From assembly GCA_964036295.1 (NCBI GenBank), contig OZ038472.1, positions 1,317,501 to 1,381,500 on the forward strand: a stretch of DNA of 64,000 nt, written 5' to 3'. Shown here one piece after another: positions 12,701 through 22,370 of the stretch. Below the pieces are notes generated by a model. That model was not told where the DNA came from and made no database searches. It was given only the letters and a program-made list of their open reading frames with translations. Numbering within the stretch: the stretch's first letter is position 1; each line of letters starts with the position of its first letter. The translations under genes and the position numbers were made by a program. This DNA is from Plumapathes pennacea (Eukaryota; Cnidaria; Anthozoa; Antipatharia; Myriopathidae).

Positions 12701-14753
12701 CGCAGCCTACTGCTACCCCTGTTCCAGTTGTAACCACACCACTTCCTGTAAAGCCAGCTGTACCTCCTAGTTCTGCTAAGTCCACAGCACCTGTAGCAGT
12801 TCCTACCAGTGACCCTGTGGTTCCCACCACTTCATTTTCCACTCCCAAGGTGTCCGTAACAGTAGCCACAACAGTGGTGTCCAAAACTCCAGTGCAGAAC
12901 AAAGCTCCGGTGACATCAACACCAAGTTCCAAGCCGTCCTCAATCCTGGCATCTGCAGTTGCACCCAGCACAACCAGCAAGGCTCCAACAGCAGCAACTT
13001 TTAAATCAGGTACTTTGAATCTCTGTTAGAATAATGGTTCTTACAACTTCATGGTGTTTATTTATTGTACAGAGTCACTGGATAACTTTCTCAGATTGCA
13101 CTATCAATTCTCACTACATGACTCATACCTTCTTTTCTTAGATGGTTAGGAGAATTTTGTAATATTTTTATGATCTCCAGTGGATGCTGTACCCATTTTG
13201 GTAGACTGATGAGCTTGTCTATAGTAATGACTATCCAAGCTTGTGACAAATTCTCCCAACCATTAAGTGAGTGATGTGGCAAGAACTGGCAGTTAAAACA
13301 ACTTTTGTCGGAGCAAGCTATTGGTGTTGCCAAGTTCTCCAAGTTAAGACTCGCATCTCTGAAGAGAGACTGAACAAGAAAGTTGAAGTTATAAGTCCGA
13401 GGAGTGAACAGTTTGCCTACACAGAAACTTTATTATAGCTCGCCTCAAGTCCTTCATTTTTGTTTAGGTGGCAGCGGATTGACCTTCACAGTGGGAGAAC
13501 TCCCAGGATCTCTAGCAAACATTGGTAAGACATTACTCTGGGTGTTATTCATCTAGATCCCAGACATCTGCAAATACCACATTTCTAGTAAAATATTATT
13601 TTTATAATTTTCAACATCAAAGTGTTTGATATAGTAAACAATTTAATTTGTTTCTTACTATAGGACAAAAGACTGACCAAGTCAAGAAGGTTGGTGAAAT
13701 TAGCAATGCTCGGTGTTGTTGTTGTTTATCCTGCAACCACTAACAATAGTTTCAATTTGTAGGAGGGATCTGTCAAACCGATTCGGCAAGTGCCATCATG
13801 GTCCAGCCTCAGCAAGGCAGGCTCCTCTTCACCTTCCTTGTCTCTCTCGTCAGTGAACAGTTTTGAGAAGTTCAAGCAACAAGCAAAGGAGAAGGGACAA
13901 AAGGTAGGTGTCATGCTTTTTTTTCCAACCAGGTATCATTTTTAACTTGTAACAGTCAAGAAGAACTCTTAACACAAGAAACAGTATATAAAGCCACAAG
14001 AAGAGGTTCGGTAAAAGTGCAAACGTAGCTCATCAGTGGTCATTTCATGTGCAGGAAAAAGATCGTAAAATGCAGGAAGAGCAACGACAACAGCAGAAAG
14101 AAAGAGCAGAATATGAACGGCAAAGACAAGCAGAGGAAAAAAAGAGGTGAGCAGTCACAAATAATGTCCAAAACAACAACACGAACAAACAATAATATTA
14201 TTATTACAGTAGTCGGAGCAGTAGAACCTGCAAAACTGAACAAAATAATTTTAAATCAAAACAACATCTAGGCTCACTGTGTTATGTACCTACCATTCAG
14301 TTGACTCTGCAAGGATCTCAAAGAAAAACAGAAACAAAACAAAAAGTCATGTTTGCACAATAATAAACATAGTAAACTGTTTCACAGAGAGAAAGAAGAA
14401 GACGATGCTCTGGAAAATGCCAGAATTCAGCAGCAAGAGGAACTGGCAAAGCAAGATCAGAAGCGGAAACTGGAGCGCATGAGAGAAGCTGAAAGGAGGA
14501 GGAGAGAAGCAGTAAGTTTCATCTAGAAGCACTAATAGCTACAAGAATAGGTGGGCTTTTATCAACAATTTCTAACTTTAAACTTTCACTATGGGTTTCA
14601 TTTTGTATTTTTATTCTGACCTAAACATTCCCTGCGGCATGTAAATGTTCTCTCTTACTGACTGCATGTGTTTTGTTCACACAAAAGCTTGGTGGCAGAA
14701 TCGATATGAATCAGCAAAGTGACATCATGGCTGAGTTTGAAGGGACAATGTAG
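3715..14753 (+). CDS. BRD4: BET-family bromodomain protein (BRD4-like), about 25 coding exons
   Basis: Chromatin reader that binds acetylated histones and recruits P-TEFb. Coding exons: ~3797-3897 (uncertain), 4071-4232, 4314-4460, 5526-5594, 6002-6095, 6467-6633, 6713-6889, 7076-7159, 8022-8123, 8277-8405, 8584-8757, 8875-9104, 9461-9573, 9938-10182, 10301-10358, 10722-10886, 11467-11513, 11904-11970, 12530-13009, 13468-13524, 13664-13689, 13763-13903, 14055-14146, 14388-14511, 14688-14753. From 4071 onward every junction keeps phase. Bromodomain 1 has AWPF and the acetyl-lysine Asn in CYTYNKPGE; bromodomain 2 has AWPF and [10 protein letters not shown]. The NPS-like, basic and ET domains follow ([20 protein letters not shown], then DPDE-type residues). 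A Ser/Asp/Glu-rich SEED tract, a low-complexity Ala/Pro/Thr/Ser exon and a charged helix precede a C-terminus with [14 protein letters not shown], matching the BRD4 P-TEFb-interacting end. The first Met is unresolved: 3715, or 4077 (about 1,069 residues from 4077). Confidence 0.93.
5745..5885. repeat. Degenerate tandem repeat in BET intron
   Basis: Imperfect units built on words such as CTTATGTCACACTTGTGT recur roughly every 20-25 bases, all in one orientation. It sits in the intron between exons 5526-5594 and 6002-6095. It is non-coding. Confidence 0.7.
7255..7442. mobile_element. Near-perfect 85-base foldback element in BET intron
   Basis: The left arm starts AACAAATTGACGTCAG and the right arm ends with its reverse complement. 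Between them lies a nearly exact inverted repeat of about 85 bases per arm around a short loop with CGCTTCGCC. Arms contain GTGTCTGTCCTCTTATTGAT and TTGTCAAAAAGTTG. The element lies in the intron that splits the two exons of bromodomain 2 (7159/8022). There is no open frame of note. Confidence 0.9.
7436..7917. mobile_element. Second inverted-repeat unit adjoining the foldback
   Basis: A TTTTTTACAATAACA word at about 7440-7455 returns inverted at 7897-7912. Just before the right end (about 7838-7867) is a copy of the foldback arm word TGTGTCTGTCCTCTTATTGA. So 7255-7917 may be one composite element of about 660 bases with part of its end duplicated. The inside has no recognisable transposase. 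Confidence 0.6.
10722..10900 (+). CDS. BRD4: Alternative terminal exon of the short BET isoform
   Basis: The SEED-encoding exon can be read to an in-frame TAA at 10898-10900, or spliced at the donor TCAG|GTAGTG (after 10886), just 12 bases before that stop, into the exon at 11467 with the phase kept. Reading through gives a protein of about 707 residues (from Met 4077) that ends after the Ser-rich SEED tract with SESGSGT. Animal BET genes such as human BRD4 and fly fs(1)h are known to make short and long forms. A polyadenylation hexamer follows within about 90 bases. Confidence 0.75.
10989..10994 (+). terminator. Candidate poly(A) signal for the short BET isoform
   Basis: AATAAA lies 89 bases after the short-form stop codon. 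A second AATAAA occurs at 11369-11374. Both lie in what would be an intron of the long form, so they fit use of the readthrough exon as a 3' terminal exon. Cleavage site not determined. Confidence 0.5.
13078..13350. mobile_element. Divergent copy of the CCCTTTCACTCCC-type MITE family
   Basis: Blocks matching other family members occur here: ATCAATTCTCACTACATGACTCATAC and GCCAAGTTCTCC-type words appear with similar spacing, but the ends are eroded. It lies in a BET intron. Family membership is by eye; see the cleaner copies at 21563-21777 and 26836-27029. Confidence 0.45.
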
Positions 14754-17005
14754 AACAGCACAAAACTGATGTTGCTGTCAGCAAGAATCCCCTGTCAAGA
14801 AAGAAAAAAACACTACAGTGCACCAGAAATCAGCAGATCTATAGGGACATGGTTGGAGGAGAATCGGAAACTTATTTCCCTTCTGTTCCTGGAGCACATC
14901 AGAATCCGCAGCAGTAGGCATCAGTGTTTTCAGTTTCCTTTTATAAATCTGTTTATAGTTTTATATCAACTTTAGAGTTGCACAGTGGTAGGCTAAAGTA
15001 TGAATATTGTTAGCAGGAATGTGTAGGGGTCCTTCTTTCATTGGCCATAATTATTTGTGTTATGTGGTGCTTTAGTGCTTTTGTGAATGAAGGCAACATC
15101 AACGCTACATAAATATAATATCATATTGATACCAGTGGGAGTCAAAAATCTTTTTCTGATTATCGTGTGTGCAGTGTAACTATGTACTTGTCCATTTGTG
15201 TTGATTGTTGAGTCAGCAGCAGCATTTTTTGTTTCTAATTTATAGCAATTTGTGTGAATTAAACGTAGGCCATCCTTATATCAAGGTCTGAAAGAAAGCT
15301 TTTACAAGGGTAAAAAAAAAGGGTTACGGTGCTTGACTTTACAGAAAAACAAGTACACAGACTTTTGGATCTTTCAACACACTACCCAAGGGGGGGGGGG
15401 GAGTTGAGTTGTGATCAGCAAGAAAGTTATGGTTTTACTTCATTAGAATGGCAATCCTTTTACTGATAACTTTCGAGTTTCATTCTTTCATCAGATGGAA
15501 ATAATGCAATAAGGACAATTTGGTACTTGATACTGAAGAATGAACACAACTCGTTTTCTAACTTGATATACATGGCTTAGAGAATTGCTATTACAAGGCC
15601 CAGTGAGAAAATTCTTTTGAAATGTTAAGTGTTTGATTGAATAGAAATAACATACTGATAAACAGTGCTGTACTTTGCTATATCACAAAAAATATTACTG
15701 AGCATGAAACGATCAGTATGGTACATGTAGCAACAGCCGCAATGTTAGCAGTCAGCCATCTTTGATATCATCAAATTTAAAGGAATTTAATCCTCTTTAA
15801 CCTGCAGGAGAACAATCTTGTTAGTGTATCACAACAGTACACATAATACATAAAATAAGGCTGATGTTTTCTCGCCCAAACAAACAAACAACAAAAGATC
15901 CCCAAAAAGTAAAATAAAACTGCACAAGGGTTGCCTTGTAGGCCATCTGAACTAACACCATGCATTAAAACATGGTATTATTTTGTGCATCAAGTTCAAA
16001 TTTAAGTATTCTACTGCTTCCTTGGATAATTATTATTATTATTATTATTATTATTGATAATGAAACATGAAATACCAGAAGAAAAAATAAACAAAAACTT
16101 TACAATGCCTTTTGGTTGTCTTATTTCTTCCTTCATCAGCCTCTGTTGGGTTGATACAATGTTTGGTTGGTTTATGTGTGGTACATGGTACCAGCCCTAT
16201 TTGTAGGGTTACAACTTAAGAAGTAATGATGTAATCAGAAAAAAGAGAAGACACTCAACTAATCAACTATAAATATTACACCCCAGGGTTCATTTATTGG
16301 CATTAGCAGTACTTTCGTATCTTTTATAAATATATTACAAACTGTAGTGCCCAAAAATTACTGGATGGCTTGTTTTCAATGGCTGCTTGACCTTCTTGTC
16401 TGGTCTTTGCAAAAAATCCTGTAATCATGTTTTCTCTTTCTGGTTAAATTGCTCATGTCTAACTAAAAAATAGCCACTCACTGTTTTGTAAAGATCTTGA
16501 TAGGCAAAATTGTCTTTCCTTGAGAAAGAAACTCTCAAGCATGTGCAAGAAAAACATACATGTATTACATTTACCTGAAAAATCATCTGAGTGACTTAAA
16601 AAAAAACTTACTTTTAAAAAGAATTGTATCCAATCCAATGCTTTCCAAGTGTACCTGTACAGAAGTATTTAGTGCCTGCAAGATTATGTACTTATTCCAA
16701 TGCTTCAAAACTACTCAACAATTATTTCTATATATTTTCAGACATCATATATAATATAACAATCCTAGTTACATATTTACAATGTTATTGAAGGTTTCCT
16801 GACATAATAAATCAGGCCTGTAACCACCAAGGTATTTGCTGGCGGAGGAAAATAACCAGAAAACCTGAGCACTAGCTTTGCAATGCAAACATTTTGGACC
16901 AGTTGAAAATGTTGGCACATCAAAAACATAGCCTTCACTTTCATTAATATGATGGTGAAGAGGCCTGCTTATGTCAGGAAACAAGTTGTTATTTTTGTGG
17001 AATGG
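14754..17005. other. 3' region between the convergent BET and YPEL5 genes
   Basis: No exon chain is visible. It holds 3' untranslated DNA of both genes, a poly-G tract (15389-15401), an ATT microsatellite (about 16030-16056) and several AATAAA hexamers, for example near 16086. No structured RNA was recognised. Confidence 0.6.
16030..16056. repeat. (ATT)n microsatellite
   Basis: About nine uninterrupted ATT units in the intergenic stretch. Confidence 0.9.
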
Positions 17006-19478
17006 CTAGTCACCAAGTTCTTCTATGCCTTCACTTTCTGTCACAAGCGCTCGTTCAAGGATCACTCGCCCTTCCTGCAATTTTTTGAATAAATAAAATA
17101 AAATATTTAAGTTTGGTTATTGAATCAAACCTGAGTGAATGTCCTGCAACCAGGAGATCTGTATAATAATAATAATTTTATTGTTACAAAAAAAGTTATG
17201 ACCAGTAACCTACTGTAGTCTTGGATCTGAACTTTTTACTATTTTTGAGCCTGAAAATGGGAAGGCTTTCCTCACAACACAACTTCCTTGTGATGTTTTG
17301 AGCTAGAACATTTTGTTGACAAAGCAAATTAAACCTGGACTAGCTATTAACATTATATTGAGCTTGAATTTCTTTATATAGAAACAAGTAAATCTTAATG
17401 GACTGGCTTCACTTCACAAATATGTCAGTTTCATTCTCATACCAACCTTGTATCTCTGAGTCTCTTCTGTTGCAAATTCCTTGAAAAGAAAGCAACATAA
17501 CTTGTCTAAATTGTCAGTTAAAACATCAGTATTATGAAATTATCTGGAGACAATATCCTAATGGCCTAGTTGTACTTGGAGCAACCTCCCAAGTTCAAAA
17601 TAACTTGATTTCCATTAATTTGAATTCTGTCAAACTTTACACTGTTTACTTGATGTTTATCTTATTTTCAGCATGAAACAGCACCTGCTTGATAGCTGCC
17701 ACCATATTCCTTATCATTCTATCATTGTTAACGTCACAGCTTGCCATTTATGCTAACTATTTAATACTTACATACATCCACCCTAACTTCGCATCACAGT
17801 TCTTGCACGACACATCTCGTACCATGTGTCTCCCAGTCAACTGAAATAAACATTTTAAAAGTTAACAGGAAAGGTATTCCCTCCCCTTTTAAATGTCTGA
17901 AGAATGCAAATAATATTGTTTCATTCCATTCATTTTATTAATATTTACAAATAGACTTCTTTTGGGGAAACTGAACTCAGTTTAAACTCAACTCAACAAT
18001 ACATGCAACTAGAAATAACAAAACAAGTATTATATTATTCATAATTTTACTGCCCACTGATCATATGCAAATGCAGTAGGAAAATCACCTTTCAAGTTAC
18101 ATGCTTGAAAACAGTGCCAACTTTCAAGTGTTTAAAAAGTTTTGCTATTACACCTCCATAATTATATTCTTTTTGTTGGGCACATATGGATTGATTTTAT
18201 GATATTTTTCTTCAAAACCTGAATCTCTGAATGACATGAAGAAAATAAAATTGTGACTGTAATCTGCACTGCAGTGATCGAAACAAGGACAATATTTATT
18301 TATCTTACCATGACTCGGTCCTGCACTTCACTGTACATCAAATTTACCCTGAAATTTCCATTACAGAGCAAACTTCAGTATTAAAAACAACCTATTTTTT
18401 GTGGTTGATCCTTGTTATTGCTTTTGATTGACTTTAGATGATATTAAAACAAAACAAAAAACAAAATTAGCACTGCCAATCACAGAAGCCATCAGAAACA
18501 CTTTCAACCAATCAGAAGCCAAAGTAAGTACCACCCCCCCTCTAATATGTTTCCTTATGCTCCACCCCCCCACCCCCCCCCCCCCCCCCCCCCCCCCCGG
18601 TAGGTTTATGATAATTAATACAATATTGTTTGACCAATAAATACATGTACTGAAATTATTCTGGTTTACAAAGTCCTGCACAATATTTGAAATTGGGGAA
18701 TACAAAATGTACTCGATGAGAAATTATTTCAATAAACATATGACAAGAAAAAACGTGTTAAATGCAAATGTGTAACAAAATATAATATTCAAAAATATTC
18801 CATATCCCATTCTAACTTACACTTTATTGAATAAGAATGCTCGTCCCGTTGCCCCAGTAAATCTCTGAAAGGAATATCACAAGTAGATCAGTAAATCTTT
18901 CCTCCCTACAGAGTAATTTTTATAAAAAAAAAGGTTCACTCCGGTTTCAAGAGTGTGTGAACATCAAAATAACCCTCAACAATTTTTTAATGATCTTCTA
19001 TTTTGTGTCTCGATCTTTCAAAGGACATTTCCATTCAAAATCGGGTACAGTATTTTTCTTTCTTGGTTTAAAGGGCAACGTTAGACAGAAAAAAGGCAGC
19101 ATAAATAGGGAGAAAGCATTTAAGGGGCACACGGAATTTGAATGATGTGTATATGCAAATCTTCAAACAAGTCGACCAGCACGGATACTGAAACGCTCAA
19201 AGGAAAACTGATATTAAAATTCTGGCAGCCCATTAAGTTAGGAGTGAAAAAGCAGATCACGGAAACAAGGAAATAACTGAAACAGACTATTTACCGCGAA
19301 CAACTCCACGTTTAACCAAGTCCGAAGTTCAAAAGCAACCCATTCGATCAAAACAAAATTCCATGTTGTTGACACTCACCATCGAAATAAGCTCCGAGCG
19401 ATTCGTCAAGACGGTGTCGCAGTTGGCACAGGAATAAAGTCTAGTGCCTCCGGGGTGTTCAAGAAAGATTCGGCCCAT
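17006..19478 (-). CDS. YPEL5: Yippee-like protein 5, six exons
   Basis: Small zinc-binding Yippee/Mis18-fold protein; in vertebrates YPEL5 associates with the CTLH (GID) E3 ligase complex. Exons in coding order: 19380-19478, 18821-18864, 18309-18348, 17772-17840, 17447-17479, 17006-17074; all are GT-AG and phase-consistent, total 117 residues (human 121). The start ATG gives [20 protein letters not shown]. The zinc ligands are C17/C20 and C73/C76, exactly the C-x2-C-x52-C-x2-C signature of the family. Other hallmark blocks are [48 protein letters not shown] and [11 protein letters not shown]. The C-terminus ([10 protein letters not shown]) is slightly shorter than in vertebrates. The MGRIFL start and the [10 protein letters not shown] block separate YPEL5 from YPEL1-4. 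The gene converges with the BET gene. Confidence 0.95.
18536..18600. repeat. Poly-C tract in YPEL5 intron
   Basis: C-rich DNA ending in a run of more than 20 C on the + strand (G on the coding strand), a candidate for G-quadruplex or slippage. No coding role. Confidence 0.9.
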
Positions 19479-20128
19479 TCTCGCTTCTCTTCTTTTAACC
19501 AGAGCAATATTATTGCTTTCTCAACCGTGAATTATCTCTTTCCTCCTCAAAATCCTGCCGCGAACCACAATGTTTGCCTCGAAACTCGCAGCTTTGTTAT
19601 GATCATGAAAACCACGTGACCGCAATCCAGGCAGATCATTGGACTGACTAGTGGCAGTCCCAATGACCTCACAAAGGCAGGCTCAGTCCTTAAGTTTCCG
19701 GCGGAAGCAGGTTATCACATGCGTGTCAGGACACGGCAAAGACTGGTACGGAATCTCGTGACGTGTTGAGTTACCAATAGCCACTTTTACGTTACCCCCT
19801 CCCCCACAAACACCACATGACTAGGCGAAAACTAAAGTTTATTTTGCGTCGCCGGGCACAGCTGCACAATAAATATAATTTAAATTTATAAAATAATTTT
19901 GGTACCTTCAACAAATGATTACAGACGTCAGGGAAAATCTTAAAAGTCAAAAAAGTAAAATGACTATTTCGCATTGCACTGATTCACTTGTTTACTTTGC
20001 AAACTTGTCACAGACGAAAAACGGACGATCGTCATATCGCATGACAGGTTATAATCGCGCGCGAAGGGCGCTTGTCAGACAACATAAATATTGATAACAG
20101 TCATCCAAAATATTAATGTGGCAACGTT
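19479..20128. other. YPEL5 upstream region
   Basis: It holds CACGTG at about 19613-19618 and GC-richer DNA next to the YPEL5 start, consistent with a promoter. I see no further gene. Confidence 0.45.
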
Positions 20129-20509
20129 CTAAGCATTAGAAATCCTACAATAACACGATGAAATTTGGCCAAAAGCACAACTTTCACAGGAGCAAACGCG
20201 TTCAACAAATACAACAATAGAGCTTGAACGATACTGGGGCCCATATTCAGGGGCCCACAATAAATTAGCCAGCGGCGTTGCGCAGGGCGCGCAGTTCAAA
20301 GCACGATCAACAATTAATTTAGCTTGTCCTCTACAGAATCTTTGTCGTTGTTGTGAGGAACTTGGTTGACTTTGGATGAGCTCAATCGAGCTTTGAACAA
20401 CTGGGCAGGACTCTGGCGTCAACTTTCTCTTGCCGATGGCACTGGCCCCGGGCTGAGCCCTTCCTTCGGTGAAGCAACACCAAATGAATAGTGTAATAAA
20501 CTTCCGCAT
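20129..20509 (-). CDS. Possible small secreted cysteine-rich protein
   Basis: A 126-residue frame starts MRKFITLFIWCCF, which could serve as a short signal peptide, and then has a KRK basic site near residue 27. Cysteines cluster late: NCAPC, then CSCESC and CYC. The block SSSIVVFVERVCSCESC resembles the C-x-C-x2-C pattern that follows the hydrophobic strand in IL-17-family cytokines, but the SPW-type motif is absent and I do not assign a family. It lies downstream of RALGPS and upstream of YPEL5 on the same strand, in otherwise gene-free DNA. It may equally be a chance reading frame, since no splice partners or homologues can be confirmed. Confidence 0.3.
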   Translation of the reverse strand: MRKFITLFIWCCFTEGRAQPGASAIGKRKLTPESCPVVQSSIELIQSQPSSSQQRQRFCRGQAKLIVDRALNCAPCATPLANLLWAPEYGPQYRSSSIVVFVERVCSCESCAFGQISSCYCRISNA

Positions 20510-21109
20510 TAAAATGATCTCAACTTCTTAAAAATCGTCCGCATCATTACTAATTATTATTGAAAAAGAACAATGCTCAACTGTGCCTGAACAACAGACA
20601 TAAAGTATAGTCAGTGTCCATTTCTGTCTTGCGCAAGCCAACGAGCGGTCGATTAGCGTCCTTAGATAGCGGATAAAAACCCGCGTTGAATTCTGCAGTC
20701 AATCCCATAAGCGTTGATCGAAGAACGATTAAAATGGACAACATTTGAAAAGCTCGTACCGCTGTACCTCCAGCATCGTGGTTCTTCACTCTGCTGTAGT
20801 GAACGGCTCTGAATCCACCCTCCAAAATGTCTCAATGATCTGTAGGATCTTCTTCAGAGTAACAGGATCGTCACTCTAAAGTCTTTCTCTTGGAGCTTTC
20901 GATACTAGTCCGCGTGGATTTGCATTATCGCTGTTCTTAACTGTCCTCAAACAACATGAGGTTGGGAGCCTGAAAATTAAACGATAGACACTTTCAGAAC
21001 TACTATCAGTAGAGTATTAGAGAGAAAAACAATTGAAACCATACCAACAACAACAAAAACAGACAAACGAAACAAAGAAGACCCTCGCGACAAACAGGCT
21101 TGTCAGAGG

Positions 21110-21545
21110 CCAATTCAATAAGTGTACAGTCAGCTTCCTCTTACGGACACCACTCAAAGACGGACACCTGGTAGGAGCTGTCTCTGCCGTTCCTTCAGTC
21201 ACTTTCTAACTGAACTCTCACCTAAAACGGACAGTTGGAGCTGGTCCCGAGGGTGTCCGTCTAATACCTCGTTCACACCAATGCTTAAACATGTTTAAAA
21301 GGTGTTTAATAAAACTTGTTTAGTTAGGTCGGCCGCTCACAATGCGAGTGCGGCAAAACTAAACTGGTTTAAAACCCGTCCAACTAAACAACCTGTGCGA
21401 GGTGGTGTAAAATGTTGTGTAATTGACACAAAATCAAAACAGGATTTAGAAAACGCAGTCTTGTAAACTTGGTTTAATTAAACTGGTTTAGTTGGTGTGA
21501 ACAGGTATTAGAGAGAGTTTACTGTATTTTACAAGTTGGAACATC
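21110..21545. repeat. Older dispersed repeat interrupted by a MITE
   Basis: Words such as CTGGTCCCGAGG, GGTGTCCGT and AGAGAGAGTTTACTGTATT flank a younger element at 21262-21510. A related repeat at about 49785-49890 has GTGTCCGTTAAGAGGG and GAGTTAACTGTATT joined with no insertion. Confidence 0.6.
21262..21510. mobile_element. MITE with TAATACC...GGTATTA ends
   Basis: The terminal inverted repeat runs TAATACCTCGTTCACACCAA on the left and, inverted, the same with CTG for CTCG on the right. Inside are repeated GTTTAGTT and GTTTAATT words. There is no coding capacity. It sits in the older repeat described at 21110-21545. Confidence 0.8.
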
Positions 21546-21562
21546 ACCCAATACTCGGCCAG

Positions 21563-21777
21563 CCTATTAACCCTTTCACTCCCAAGCTCAAAATACAGAT
21601 TCTCCTGACCTTTTAAGAAGGAACAGTATAAACGATGTAGTGAGAATTGATAGTTAAATCGGTTTTCATCTGAGCAAGGTATCAAAAGCCAAGTTCTCCT
21701 TTCTGTATGGTATATTTCCGGTGAGAAATTGAAGGAGAAAATTGAAGTTGATCACTCTTGGAAGTGAAAGGGTTAAC
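21563..21777. mobile_element. MITE of the CCCTTTCACTCCC family, clean copy
   Basis: Both ends carry an inverted TTAACCCTTTCACTCCC-like terminus. The interior has AGTGAGAATTGATAGTT, TTTTCATCTGAGCAAGG and AAAGCCAAGTTCTCC in that order. Similar copies are at 26836-27029, 42945-43135, 43670-43770, 46185-46300 and 57030-57236. It ends a few bases downstream of the RALGPS stop codon. Confidence 0.85.
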
Positions 21778-21779
21778 TG

Positions 21780-22335
21780 TTACTTGTCGTGCCTTACCGG
21801 TTTCTTCTCTTTCTTCCCCTTGGTCGCTTGTTGTAGGTACTGGTGCCATCTTAACGCGTCCGACTGCACCTCCGCTCTGAACTTGTACGAGTTGCCTGTA
21901 ACGAACATCACATTCATCAAAGAACTGAACTCAAAATACAATTTCTCCTTCCTACCTCATAGCATTAACATGTAGTGGTTATAGAGAAGTTAGCATTTTT
22001 GATCGCTTGCACAGCAGGCAGCTGATCCAACTATGATTTCTCTTCACACCACCAATACTGTCTCTTCATGGATGGTGGGAAGAATTTGTATTTCAACACT
22101 CAGGACGTAAAGGGTTAATGGTGAGCCATAATTCGGCAGCACAGCGGCAGCTCTACCGATATAAACATGCATGTGCGCGTCTATTGACCGCAAATCATCA
22201 GCCTGCTCAATTCGTTGCACTCACCGCCTTCATCGTCCGACAGACAGAACATCCATTGATGGTGCGGATCTGCTACCATGGAAACCACCCAGTTGGTAAT
22301 GTTCGTGATCTTGTGCGGTTTGTTCTTGAACTGTC

Positions 22336-22370
<35 letters not shown>

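Noticed and set aside
12483-12980. 165-residue frame on the - strand
   Set aside because: Mirror of the low-complexity Ala/Thr/Pro/Val exon of the BET gene, which is supported by splice sites and phase.
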